Shown piece by piece: positions 53,076-63,782 of a stretch of DNA of 64,000 bases (position 1 is its first letter; the number at the start of each line of letters is the position of its first letter). The position numbers and the translations under genes were made by a program. A model generated the notes under the pieces. That model was not told where the DNA came from. It worked only from the letters and a program-made list of their open reading frames with translations, and made no database searches. The stretch covers positions 1 through 64,000 of the forward strand of contig MU863969.1 of the NCBI GenBank assembly GCA_033296885.1. The letters are read 5' to 3'. The DNA is from Triangularia verruculosa. Lineage: Eukaryota > Ascomycota > Sordariomycetes > Sordariales > Podosporaceae.

Positions 53076-54277
53076 ATGCCCAATCTTTCCGCTGCCGCTC
53101 GCCGCCGCCGCGCCGAAAGGCGCGAGCAAGCCACTCGTTTTGCTGTCCCTCGCCCGCTCGCGAACACGCGTCTGGCCGAGCTTCTTCCCAGAAATGGGAT
53201 GGTCTATGGTATGTTTGTTGTTCAAAGATGATGATATTTGTCACGTCACGCTAGGTATTTGCTGGTAGTCGCATAATCTTACTGGAAAGACTTGCTACTA
53301 CTGGACACCAGGTGTCAGTGTAGGGGTTCTGGAACTAGAAGGCTCACTGGGTGATCGGTATTTAGTGAACGGATTCAAGTTGCTGAAAGAGAGGAGTGGG
53401 GACGAAAAGGTCGCCCGGGTTATCAAAACTTCTTGGGTATGTCATATTGGTCTTTGAGTTTGCATTATTCAACACTGTGGTAATGCCTCAATGGTATTGA
53501 ATGTTTAGGCTAACTTTTGACGGGACGTAGGCTTCAGCTTTGGAAGTTCCTGTGGGCACGCTCAGCTTGACGAAATCCATTGTGGACAAGGCTCTGGCCT
53601 CGATCTTTGCTGCGGCAACGGAGTTGACCGAGGAGATGATCAAGTCGGATGAGATGAACGAAAACACCGAGACGATGGTGTTTTTGAACAAGTTGAAGTT
53701 TCGTGTTGGGACGGTCCCAGTCGTTGTTCCTGGCGGTGGAGCAAGCATGGGTGTTGGTGCCTGGGCGAGGGCGCTCCCGTCTGAGATGTTCTACAAGATC
53801 TTTATGATCTTGCGGGCTTCTCGGCGATACTGGTATGAGAACCCCCGGCAGCCGATGGCGGTGGAGGAGCATTGCGCCCTTGCGCGCAACATCGACCGTT
53901 TCTTTGACGTGGATATGTTGAATTGGGGAGACTTTGCCATGGTCCAGTGGGTGACCCGGGGTGGTTTGGGTGATGTGGGTGTGGGTTTAGAAGCGGCACA
54001 AGATGAGGAGGCCGTTGATATCTTGGTGGAAGAGGAGGAGGAGGAGGACGTGGAGGGGAGTGGCAACGCGATGGAGATAGACGCTGTAAGTTCTCTGGAC
54101 ATCTCTTTCACCCCAAACTTGAAAGCGCCTATTGAAAGCTGACACGAATATGCTATTCAGTCTGATGTGTCTCCGAAGCTGCTGACCGGTGATGAGGTCA
54201 AGGAAATGCTGGCTCGTGTGTGTGTTGATGTTGACCAGGCGGTGTTGGAGGCGGCCTTCGATAAGCTTCACCTCTAA
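53076..54277 (+). CDS. Unrecognised four-exon protein
   Basis: Four exons, 53076-53208, 53312-53436, 53531-54085 and 54161-54277, give 309 aa. All three introns have GTATGT or GTAAGT donors and CAG or TAG acceptors, and the frame is preserved. The N terminus is basic (MPNLSAAARRRRAERREQATR). The middle reads VSVGVLELEGSLGDRYLVNGFKLL and a helix-rich segment (TKSIVDKALASIFAAATELTEEMIKSDEMNENTETMVFLNKL). A glycine turn (VVVPGGGASMGVGAWARALP) leads to FYKIFMILRASRRYWYENP and DRFFDVDMLNWGDFAMVQW. An acidic run (VEEEEEEDVEG) precedes a C-terminal helix pair (LLTGDEVKEMLARVCVDVDQAVLEAAFDKLHL). No signal peptide or membrane segment. I recognise no family. It converges on the maltase gene, 126 bp between stops. 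Confidence 0.75.
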
Positions 54278-54403
54278 ACGCAATATATGACAGAGAGATT
54301 ATGTCATGATCTGACAAGCTGAGATGATACTTGATGAAGATTGAGATGAATGTTTGCGGTGACCAGGCGATAATTTGCCCAATGTCTTTTGTTACCGAAC
54401 GAT

Positions 54404-56502
54404 CTAATTACAAAGCAGCCGTGCAAGAAGGCCCTCCCAGGGCCGTAACGGCACCAAATACTCATCGCTCGTTTGCGCCTTGTCCGGACCATCAGCATAA
54501 TTACCGACCACCCACTGCAGACCTCGAGCCCATTTCGGCATTTTCAATGTAGCCGCGCGCCCAGTAAAGTTCAGAATGACCACCCATTTCTCACCCGAAC
54601 CGGCCTCCCGGACGTAGGAAAAGACATCTGGGTTTGTCTCATCGACAAGCTCGAAGCCCCCATGGACAAAAGTGTCGGCATTTTCTTTCCGGATTGCTAG
54701 CAAGTTCTGCCAGAAGTGATAGACGGATGACTTGGCTTTAAGGCTTGTTTGTGCTGCTGCATTAGCCGTCAGATAATCATCATTCACTCTCATCCAGGGC
54801 TTGACGCCCTCTGGACAGAAGCCACCATTGGCACTGCTATCCCACTGCATGGGTGTGCGGCCATTGTCCCGGGCTTTGGCTTGAAGGGCTCTACGAGCTT
54901 TGAGAAGCTTTTCTTGGTCGTTGGGATACATCTCGTTCACCCTGAAGAGATTGTCAGTGGACTCGCTCCGGAATTACAATTGAGACTGGGCTACCAGACT
55001 TTTTCCAGTAGTTGACCGACTCAATATCCTTGTACTCCTCCGGTCCCCACTCAAGCGGCACATTCCTCATGCCTAGCTCCTCTCCCTGGTACACGAAAAG
55101 AGTTCCGCTCAATGTGGACTCCATCAGAGCCAGTAGCTTCGATCCGTACTCCCGGTACTCATCGCTATCGTCGCAAAAGTGCGACACAGAACGAGGTTGA
55201 TCGTGGTTCTCGCAGTACAGAGAATTCCAGCCACCACCATCTAGCATGATTCTTTGCCATCGAGTGATAATCCGGCGCAGATCAGATACATCCCAATGGC
55301 CGATCGACATTCGGGAATCGCCCGGGACATCTCCACGCTTTGAGTCAATATCTACTAGCTCGAAGTGGAAAATCATATTCAAGTAGCCATCCATCTGATG
55401 AACAATCTTGAGGAATTCCGTCTCATCATAGACAAATGGCATCTCGCCAACAGTCATCTGATCATACTTGTCCAGAACCTCCCGTTTCAGTTCCCCGAGA
55501 AACTCGTGCAGGCGCGGGCCGTTCGCAAAATACTGCGTTGCGGGCTGGTAGGGCTGGCCGGGAACGACAACTTCTGCGTCGGGGAAGCTCTGGTCTTTTG
55601 AGATGAGGTTGATGACGTCCATCCGAAATCCGGCAACACCCCTGTCCAGCCAGAAACGCAAAATATCATGCACTGCAACTCGGACGTCTGGATTCTCCCA
55701 GTTGAGGTCAGGCTGTTGCGGCGTGAATGCGGCAAAGTAGTATTCCTGGGTCGCTTCATCAAGAATCCATGCCGAATGCGCCTCTCCCAGAATCTGGTTC
55801 CTGCAGCACCATGTCAACACTTCTTCGAACCTTTTCGGACGAAGGCATATGGTGGAAAAGTGATAGGTTACCAGTTGTTGGGAGGCCCTGGCTTTCCTTC
55901 GGCGTCATACTTGGGCTTCTTCCAAATATACCAGTCACGCTTCGGATTCGTCTTCGAGGAGCGGGATTCCAGGAACCAAGGATGCTGATCAGAGGTGTGA
56001 TTAACAACCAAATCCATGACCAATTTCATTCCACGGCTGCCTAGTTCATGGATCAGGCGGTCAACATCTCCCAATGTTCCATAGGGAGGATATATCTTTT
56101 TGTAATCAGCAATATCGTAACCGTTGTCCACCTGTGGACTATCGTAGACTTCATTGCTTCCCAATTAGCAAGCTGGTTGTTAGGAGAAAATGCCAAGAGG
56201 AGGAACCGACTTGGAGACAGCCAGACAACGTCAACTGCGCCACATGTCAGCCATGAACCGTGAGAGCGAGCGGCAGATATGCAGGTTGTTTCGTGCCTCC
56301 AAGATCCTTCAGGTAGTCAAGCTTTTCGGTAACGCCATTGACATCACCCCTGCCATCATTATTGGTATCGCGGAAAGAGGCTGGGTATATCTGAGGAGCC
56401 ATGTCAATATTTCTGTTGTTTGGTCAAGGGAAGACTTCGTACTTGATACACCACAGCCTCTTTCCACCATTGACGCCGGGTTTCAGCTTTGCTGACGGAC
56501 AT
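54404..56502 (-). CDS. GH13 alpha-glucosidase (maltase/oligo-1,6-glucosidase)
   Basis: Six exons, 56443-56502, 56297-56390, 56211-56234, 55872-56148, 55000-55800 and 54404-54941, encode 597 aa, close to the usual 570-600. The GH13 line is complete: RRQWWKEAVVYQ|IYPASFRDTNNDGRGD, GVTEKLDYLKDLG|VDVVWLSP|IYDSPQVDNGYDIADY, MKLVMDLVVNHTS, GVAGFRMDVINLIS (nucleophile Asp), TVGEMPFV (acid/base Glu), YCENHDQPRSVSHF (third carboxylate Asp) and QGEELGM. There is no signal peptide, so it is an intracellular maltase. Intron 2 (56235-56296) has a GC donor (GGAG|GCACGA) because no GT donor lets the conserved sequence continue. Exon 3 is only 24 nt. Intracellular maltases in fungi are often induced with maltose uptake; no permease is next to it. 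Confidence 0.95.
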
Positions 56503-57316
56503 TTTGGAGTTACCGGATGATCCTGGGTGTTGACACTGAGACTCCGACAGATCCAAAAGGTGACTGATGATACCAGAACGGCACCCCCTCTTCTGCCCGG
56601 CCCCACATGCAGCTTTTCCCAGCAGATCAGATGATAATCGGGGCGAGACCCACGGCCGTATATACGGCCGGCGCCGGACGCTAGACCGGACCCATTCCAA
56701 CACGACTCCAGTGCTTCTGGAAGCTGAGCCAGAACCTTGGATGGTTCTGGCTCATTACCTAAGGTATCTTCAAGCACTTGGTTTCTGGCAGTTGGGCGCG
56801 TAAGTTGGTGCAGTGCCTCTCCAAAAATACATGCAACACATCCAGCGACCCAGGGGCCGCCAAGAACAACACTGGAAGGCACAGATTGACGGCACAACAT
56901 TTTTTGACCAATTATCAGCAATCCCAAACAAAATTGATGGCGGCGCCTTCCAACTTGATCCGGCTTCATCTCGTCCAACAGCAAGACCTGCAACGAGAAC
57001 GGCCATTAGGCCTGGAAGCCACACGAAGTCCAACAGGATGCACAGCTCCGGAAATGGGGAAATAGACGATTTACAGCCCCAACATCCAAAATGTTACTGA
57101 CGGCACAGCGATGTCGTCTTATGTCTCTCTCTCTCTCCAGACATGGTCCCTGGCCGGGGGCCTTAAGATGGTCATTCGGCCCTCCACAAACCTTCCGAAC
57201 CTCGACCATCCCAAGGTGGACTCACCATCGTCATTGATTGCTCAGTAGAGCCGCATTAGTGCGACACCGGCAGACGCCACTACCACACACGAACCACTCG
57301 GCGAGTGACAACCATC
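56503..57316. other. Divergent promoter region of maltase and CorA-like genes
   Basis: About 810 bp. It holds a perfect 18-bp palindrome at 56653-56670 and several CGG/CCG triplets nearby, plus a CT-repeat (TCTCTCTCTCTC) near 57123. No gene or RNA recognised. Confidence 0.6.
56653..56670. promoter_or_regulatory. 18-bp perfect palindrome with CGG/CCG half-sites
   Basis: CGGCCGTATATACGGCCG reads the same on both strands and lies 151 bp upstream of the maltase ATG on that gene's promoter side. CGG triplets in inverted or direct order are the binding sites of Zn2Cys6 regulators, the class that controls maltose genes in fungi (AmyR, MalR). More CGG triplets follow at 56673-56700. The exact AmyR spacing (CGG-N8-CGG) is not met, so the regulator cannot be named. 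Confidence 0.5.
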
Positions 57317-60300
57317 ATGGGCATACAGGAACAAACAAAGGGAGTGGTGAAGGCTGGGGGATGCCTTCCTGTCCCACATGACGACCTGTTGCACTTCAGC
57401 CGGTGTCTCAAGTACGAAGAGAGGGAGAAATACGTCCAAAATTCGCCCGAGCATCTCCGCAGCCAGGTAGGCCATTTACTGTCCCGCGTAGAGCATGTCC
57501 GGTCCGAGATCGACAGCCGGCCCGATGGGGAGTTTTGGACTTCGAGGCTAGCCGACCACATGTCCGACTTCAGATCCAAACCCCAGCGCAACAAAAAGGG
57601 GAGATCACCACTTGCGGCAACTCTTTCACGCCTGCACATTGCGAGTCGAACCAATTTTAGCCGAAGCAGCCGTCTTGACGTTCCAGAGATCCGTCTTGGA
57701 GGGAAGACTCTATCGACACCCAATATCGCAGAGGTACTCTCTCCCAATCTATCTCCCAATTCATCTCCCACTTTTCAGGACACAAAGGATCACCCGTACA
57801 AGGGCCTTCAAGCTGGCGCGGTTTATTATAAGAATGGTGCTCCTTACAGCCATCCCGAGTTGGAGGGCAGCTTCCCTAACCAAACAACTCCATTGAGTGA
57901 TTTGCTTTCAAGGGAAGGTGACAGGAGCCTGCTCAAGGAGACTTGCGAGGATGGGACGCTAAGATGGTTTCATATTCCATCCAACAACATGGCTTGGGTT
58001 GAGGTAAGTCTGTTCGGATTAATAATTTCTGGAGTGCATTACTAACAGCTATCAGGAAGCTATCGCTCGTCATTACAACGAAGAGCGTCCACCAAGGGAG
58101 CACTTGTTTGGAAAGCCAAAGAAAATCTCCAAGACACATGAGATCCTTCGAAGGGTCGGTTGGCGAGGCCATTCCCGGGAGGGCGTCGATCCCAACAGCC
58201 CACCACACACTCGTCAGCTGAACCCTGGATGTGAGGTCATCAAGAGTGGCCGTGGCAACAACCCCAACGCCATGTGTCTCTTTGTAGGCCGACCCTGACA
58301 TTGCGAGAGTGAAAGACTTGCTGACTTCTTTGACAGACACCCTACCTCCACTGGGAGACGGCAGTGGGACTGGAAAGACAGACCAAATCCATTGAACGGA
58401 CCACCCGCTCTGCGATTCTCCAACATGCAGCGGGTATGCAGAATCAGGATCGGGTTGAAGACAACTTTCAGCGAGAGCTCCAAGTCCACCAAGTCAAGGA
58501 CACATCGCTTTCCTCCGTCGCCCGCGAGGCCATAATATCGTCCACGAACCATTTTCGGTCGATGACAATGAGAGCTACTACTCGTCGCGGAGTGGTCGGC
58601 AGAATCTTGTTTTGTGCCGCTAGAATTGCAAAGCTGATGGTGTCCTACGAAGATGATGAGCTTGTGGGCAAGTATCTTTACGCCAACCCTCCATTGCACC
58701 CAAGAAGAACGCTGCATCAGTCCTTGAACGACTATTCCAATTTTTTGAGGGATACCGAGCGTCTTGACAAAGACCAGATCGTGTATAGGGCAACTTCTGG
58801 ACTCAAGGACCCGACTCGACAACAGTGCAGCAAGTTCTGCCAGTGCTCTGACTGCAAAAGTGCACGTGCTACTGTCCCAAGATTCCTGATGGTGGATCAG
58901 TTGTGGGTTTTCATCTTAGACGAGAGTGAGCGGTTCCTTTTCCCAAACATCACGTCCTTGTGCTAATTCCATGATAGACACTGTTATCACAAGCTTCCCA
59001 CAGCGCTGGGGATCCTATTTCACAAGCGATCCGTCAGGAATCCACTCTCGCGTCCGCAAGCAGCTCGATGGCGAGCGTGATGGTGTCAGCAGCTCGTATG
59101 ATTTGGTTCTGAGGATCTTCAACGTCTGCAGCCGCGTGTTTTATGAAAACATCAAGTTTGCAGACCGGCAGCCAATGCTGAATTACATTTTCTCTGATTC
59201 AATCAACTTTGTGGTGAGTACCATATTTCTCTTGTCCGCACCAAGACTAACAAGCCGTTCCAGACAACCAAAGAACTTGCCGCCCGTCAAGAACTCTCCC
59301 AGCTCGCGCAAACCATCTTGGCAGCCTACCGCTCCCCGGACAAGACCCAAATCGCCGAAGCCCACAAGGCAGTAATGAACATCAACCCCGAAGCTGGACT
59401 TCTGCGTCAAGTGGATAATATCTTGAGTGATCTCAGCATCATGCGTCAAATCAAGATCGTCCAGCAAGAAGTCCTTAGGCAGTATCACGTCAACATTGCC
59501 CGGGTTCTCGTCCCTAACTACGCTCTCCGCGCCGGCTTTGAGCCGCATACCCCTGGCCTCAAGGAAGTCAAGCACATGCAAGAGTCCCTTCGGGACGACC
59601 AAGACGTCTCGGAAGATATCAAATCCGTGGCGAGCTGGACACTGTCGTGTGCCGACGACTCACAAATGTTCCTCGCAGATCAATACCGCCAAATCGACCG
59701 CCTTTACAAGGCAGCTGAACATTGCCAGAAGAGGCTGGAGGAACTGCTAGAAACGAAGAACAAATACGCCGGGATCGTCGGTGCATGGGAAGCCGTTGCC
59801 AACAGCATTGAGCAAGGCAACCAGGGAAAGTCGATCATGCTGTTCTCGGTGCTGAGCATCATCTTTGTAAGCCCTGATTCATAGGCTCTCGTTCCAGCCA
59901 ACTGCCACTAACAAGGTGCTTTAGTTACCTCTGTCCTTTATCACCAGCATCTTCGGCATGAACATCCAAGACTACCGTATCGGTCTCGGCACCCTCGCCC
60001 AAGAGCTGTATTATGTTTGCAAGTCGCATCCACCCTTCCCCTTCTTTTTGCCAGAGCACAGCGCTAACGGTTTTGAAGTCGGCATATCAATAGTAGTAAT
60101 CTTCATCTCCCTTCTTCTTGCGTTCGACAAGTTCTCGCTCGCTCTTCTTCTCTACTGCATCAAAGTTCCCACCAAGTGGGTCATGACTCGCATTGCTTTG
60201 CTCCAGCCTGCGTCTTTCGGTACAAGGGCTAGAAACTACCGTAAGCTCAACGAGAAGCGGGTGAGGAAGATCCAGCAGATGGAAGAGGAGATTCAGCGGG

Positions 60301-60422
60301 CGAGATTGGTGAGAGATACAAAGGAGTTCTGGCGAACGATTGAGGCGGAGCAAGCCAGACGACGGGCTGGGTTGGGGCCGCAGGGGGCGAAGAGGGTGGA
60401 GAGTGATAAGTTTGTTGTGTAA
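57317..60422 (+). CDS. CorA-like divalent-cation transporter family protein
   Basis: Six exons, 57317-58003, 58056-58283, 58337-58925, 58978-59213, 59264-59866 and 59925-60422, encode 946 aa with every junction in frame. The long N-terminal cytosolic part (about 700 aa) begins MGIQEQTKGVVKAGG and contains the fungal block WFHIPSNNMAWVE|EAIARHYNEE and NAMCLFTPYLHWETAVG, then FLMVDQLWVFILDENTVITSFPQRWG. Coiled helices follow (MRQIKIVQQEVLRQY, LADQYRQIDRLYKAAEHCQKRLEELLETKNKY). The first pore helix (MLFSVLSIIFLPLSFITSIFGMNIQD) carries the GMN signature split by intron 5, and a second helix (VGISIVVIFISLLLAFD) follows. GMN is the selectivity motif of CorA Mg2+ channels. The fungal branch with large N termini is widespread; cation specificity is inferred only. 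C terminus is highly charged. Converges with the MaoC gene, 149 bp between stops. Confidence 0.93.
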
Positions 60423-60571
60423 TATCGAAGGGGGGCAGTTTGCACGATTTGTACGATGGTGTATACACACACACATGATATTTGGACTGGCCGCATGGAG
60501 TTTAGGAATTGCCTATGGGTTAAGGCATATCACTGGATAAGTCAATAAAGAAGCAATCTGCATGAACTGTG

Positions 60572-61672
60572 TTAACCTTTGACACCAACAACCTCTCCTC
60601 TCATGCACACTGTATCACCCTTCCTCACCACCAGCCCGTACTTGGTTTCCTCATCCGCCTCGTCTACTGACTCGGTAGCAATGGTGTACTCCTCCCCAGC
60701 ATACAGTGGAGACAAAGCCCGGTAGGTGATCCCCCTAGGCTTGACTTTACCGTCCTGCGAGTGTACATCCCGCCAATAATCCATCAAACTGATCAGATTG
60801 AGCGGTCCATGAACGACAACATCCGGGTGACCCTCCACCTGGCGCGTCCAAGTCTCGTTGAAGTGAATCATGTGGGCGTTGAATGTCAAGGCCGAAAACT
60901 GGAAGAGTGCAACAGGAGACCAGACCAAATGCCGAGTAGGGTAGCCTGTTTGTGAGGACGCTGCATCATGGATACGTGACTTTGTGGCAGGTACTTTGCT
61001 GACAGCAATATTTGAAGCCGGGGGAGGTGTGGTCGGGGGTTGGCGGAAGATCCAAGATCTGCTTCTTATCAGCCAAACAAAATACAAAAATTAAAAAAAG
61101 AAAGAGAGGTGGGCTGACCGTCGATCTGTAAGAGCTAGCCCCAGTGGGGAAACAAACCGTTTTTCCACATCGACCAGCACCATCTCACTCCCATCACGGC
61201 TCTTCTTCGCTTGGGCATCGATAATCTCAGTCGTTTCCTCGATTCTGTCCCCTATCCTCAACGGAATCTCCGGATCCCACACCATCTCCCCGCCAGCCCA
61301 CATTCTCCTCGTAAACGGGGCGGGCGAGTTGAATGTTGTGTCGGAGCCATCCGCACCCAGCTCGAACTCAAACTGAGACGGGGTGAAGTAAACGAGGTGA
61401 TGGCCGTGAGGGACGATTGTGCCGTCTGGTGGTTCTTCGAGAGAAAATTCTGACCGGCGTCCTAGAGTGAGCGAGAGCTTTTGAAGTTGGTTCCCGTCCA
61501 GCAGTTGCTTGCGGACGAATTTGTGGCCTTTGACTTTGCTGAGCAGCTCACTGGCTGCGGTCTGAGCGGAGGTGTGGACATGGCGAGCAGAGGCTTGGCA
61601 GGGGGTGCTCATGATGATCCAGCTGGCTTGAGCGCGACAGATGATGCGCGCGGGACGCTGAAAAAAGAACAT
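60572..61672 (-). CDS. Mitochondrial MaoC-like/HTD2-type 3-hydroxyacyl thioester dehydratase
   Basis: Two exons, 61119-61672 and 60572-61058, with a 60-nt intron, encode 346 aa. The N terminus (MFFFQRPARIICRAQASWII...ARHVHTSAQ) is Arg/Ser-rich without acids, as in a mitochondrial presequence. The first hot-dog half has GHHLVYFTPSQFEFELGADGSD, FTRRMWAGGEMVWDPEIPLRIGDRIEETTEI and VLVDVEKRF. The second has the hydratase-like FSALTFNAHMIHFNETW, then VEGHPDVVVHGPLNLISLMDYW. This is the fungal HTD2/FAS1-like MaoC layout. Family members hydrate or dehydrate 3-hydroxyacyl or mesaconyl thioesters. A place in mitochondrial fatty-acid synthesis or in acyl-CoA breakdown are both possible; the divergent acyl-CoA dehydrogenase next door favours breakdown. 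Confidence 0.9.
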
Positions 61673-61694
61673 TCTCCAATGCTGAAAGGATATG

Positions 61695-61713
61695 ATCGGT
61701 AGGCCGAACCGAT
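61695..61713. promoter_or_regulatory. Inverted repeat ATCGGT-N7-ACCGAT
   Basis: Perfect 6-bp inverted arms around 7 bp, containing CGG and CCG in everted orientation. This is the shape expected of a dimeric Zn2Cys6 factor site. It lies 23 bp upstream of the dehydratase ATG, so it could equally be a leader hairpin of that mRNA. Confidence 0.4.
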
Positions 61714-61816
61714 ACTTTTTTTACACAACGTCCACCCCCAAGGCAATTGGCGATGGTTGATCAGATGTCGAAAGCGATGGCCCGTCCCCCAGAAAAAGGG
61801 GGCGCTAGATCTGCTG

Positions 61817-61822
61817 CCTCGG
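61817..61822. promoter_or_regulatory. CCTCGG, candidate fatty-acid response element
   Basis: CCTCGG (CCGAGG on the other strand) is the core element of fatty-acid catabolic genes bound by FarA/FarB in Aspergillus and their relatives. It sits near the middle of the shared promoter, 145 bp from the dehydratase ATG and 132 bp from the dehydrogenase ATG. A given hexamer, on either strand, is expected by chance in roughly one of seven such intervals, so it is supportive only. Confidence 0.45.
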
Positions 61823-61953
61823 TGGGTCCACATTCCCTTCCCCGCTTCCCCAGAAAACCGTTGTGAAGTTCATCGACATCAACAATAACTACAATGAAAC
61901 CGAAACCTCAGGCTGGTACTGTTTGACAGCAATCTTCACTAGCTGGGCACAGG

Positions 61954-63261
61954 ATGTCACAGCTAATCCCTCGCACAATCTCGCGGTTGGCGCGCCTGGC
62001 TTCCCCCTCCCAGCCGGCCCGCCGTCACCTCTTCTCCACCTCGGCCCGGCGCCCCCTGATGTCAACAACAGGCTTTACTGACACCCAGCTCACCGTGCGA
62101 GAAGCCATCGCGCAGGTCTGCTCCCAGTTTCCCAACACATACTGGCAAGAACACGACCAAAATGAGCAAGACCCAAAGGAATTCCATGCTGCCATGGCCA
62201 GAGACGGCTGGCTTGGCATTGCTCTCCCAGAATCTCTTGGCGGCGCCGGATTGGGAATCTCTGAGGCCACGATGATGATGCAGACGATTGCAGAGTCCGG
62301 GGCAGGAATGGCAGGCGCCCAAAGCATACACGCCAATGTCTATGCAACGCAACCACTGGCGAGGTTTGGTAGTCCTGCCCAGCTCGAAAGCATCATTTCG
62401 AAGATCATCTCGGGGCAGTGGCGTGTCTGTTTTGGTGTGACGGAACCCAACGCGGGCCTGGACACGCTGAGACTGTCAACAAGGGCCCAGAAACAAAATG
62501 ATGGCTCTTACAAAGTGACTGGACAGAAAATATGGATCACTTGTGCTCAAGTAGCCTCCAAGATGATCCTACTGGCACGAACAACACCTCTGGAAGAAGT
62601 CAGGAAGCCGAGTGAGGGGCTCTCGTTGTTTTGCATTGACCTCGACCGTACTAGACCCGGTCTCGAGCTCCGACGTATCAAGAAGATGGGCGGTAGAGCT
62701 GTCGATGCCAATGAGGTGTTCTTCGACAATTATTCCATCGATGCCGATTCATTGATTGGCGAGGAAGGACAAGGCTTTAAGATTATCCTCCACGGCATGA
62801 ATGCTGAGCGATGTCTGCTGGCTGGTGAGGCTCTCGGTTTAGGATATGCAGCGCTGGGAAAGGCGGCAACATATGCTCGTGAACGAAACGTCTTCAAGAG
62901 ACCAATCGGGCAGAATCAAGGAATCGCCCATCCGCTCGCAGAGGTGTACATGAAGCTTGAGGCAGCCAAGCTGGCGACATATCATGCTGCCCGGTTATAC
63001 GACTCGAGCAAGACCGATAAGACAGTTCGTCAAGATTCTGTGGGCGTGGCTTGCAATAGCGCAAAGTATCTGGCGGCGGAGGCGGCGTTCTCGGCGTGCG
63101 AGAGAGCGGTGTTGACGCATGGAGGAATGGGGTATGCTGTTGAGTATGACGTCGAACGGTATTTTCGAGAGTGTCTCGTGCCGAGAATTGCGCCCGTCAG
63201 TCGAGAGATGATTCTGAATTATATCAGTGAAAAGGTTCTGGTCCTGCCTCGCAGTTACTAA
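61954..63261 (+). CDS. Mitochondrial acyl-CoA dehydrogenase
   Basis: Intronless, 435 aa. The first ~35 residues (SQLIPRTISRLARLASPSQPARRHLFSTSARRPLM) are Arg/Ser-rich and form a mitochondrial presequence. The ACAD domains follow in order: N-terminal helical domain (WLGIALPESLGGAGLGISEATMM), the FAD/acyl region WRVCFGVTEPNAGLDTLRL and KVTGQKIWITCAQVA, the middle beta domain (FFDNYSIDADSLIGEEGQGFKIILHGMNAERCLLAGEALG), and the C-terminal helices with ARERNVFKRPIGQNQGIAHPLAEVYMKL. The catalytic base is Glu397 in THGGMGYAVEYDVERYFRE, at the position used by medium- and short-chain enzymes. The substrate chain is not evident. It shares a short divergent promoter with the dehydratase gene; the two steps (dehydrogenation, hydration) are consecutive in acyl-CoA breakdown. 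Confidence 0.95.
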   Translation: MSQLIPRTISRLARLASPSQPARRHLFSTSARRPLMSTTGFTDTQLTVREAIAQVCSQFPNTYWQEHDQNEQDPKEFHAAMARDGWLGIALPESLGGAGLGISEATMMMQTIAESGAGMAGAQSIHANVYATQPLARFGSPAQLESIISKIISGQWRVCFGVTEPNAGLDTLRLSTRAQKQNDGSYKVTGQKIWITCAQVASKMILLARTTPLEEVRKPSEGLSLFCIDLDRTRPGLELRRIKKMGGRAVDANEVFFDNYSIDADSLIGEEGQGFKIILHGMNAERCLLAGEALGLGYAALGKAATYARERNVFKRPIGQNQGIAHPLAEVYMKLEAAKLATYHAARLYDSSKTDKTVRQDSVGVACNSAKYLAAEAAFSACERAVLTHGGMGYAVEYDVERYFRECLVPRIAPVSREMILNYISEKVLVLPRSY

Positions 63262-63782
63262 GACTGCCTACTTGCTAGGTAAACCTGGCCTGCTTGCAGC
63301 CAGTCTGGTCGCCCCGTCTGCCACTGCCATGGTGGGGTCTTGCTGGCAGATGAGGTCACCCGCTGGGCAGAAAGTTCGGGGCCGGGCAGTGGTGAATGGA
63401 AAAATCAGTGGACCAGTGTTAAGTATCGGGGAGCTTGATGTTTAGAAATTACCCTTTCTGTCCTTCGTTTTAGAGTAAGCCGCCAGTCCCACAGTTTTGA
63501 CGGGCCAAACCGCTCATGGCCGCGAACGGTTTCTGGCAAAGCGACGACTCTATGAGATGAGTTACCACACAAATGGTACCACCTTCTTTGAGACGGCTTT
63601 CTTTGATCCTTGATTTTGATCTGGTCTACCTCCGCAGACATTTGGTGGCACATCTCAACTCAGCCTCGACACTCCCATCCTGACCTACCGTCACATGTCA
63701 CAGGAGAATAGGCGACCTCCCTCTCAAAGTCTCTGAATGAAAAAGGCGCCGAAGTCAAGCTGAAATAGCCATAGAAAACACC
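63262..63782. other. Intergenic, promoter of the nucleoside-hydrolase-like gene
   Basis: About 520 bp. Nothing recognised beyond promoter sequence; the last 30 bp before the ATG are A-rich (GAAATAGCCATAGAAAACACC). Confidence 0.5.

Larger units (their letters stand above)
61673..61953. promoter_or_regulatory. 281-bp bidirectional promoter of MaoC/HTD2-like and acyl-CoA dehydrogenase genes
   Basis: The two start codons are divergent and only 281 bp apart, so regulatory sites must be shared. The interval holds an inverted repeat at 61695-61713 and a CCTCGG hexamer at 61817-61822. Confidence 0.75.
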
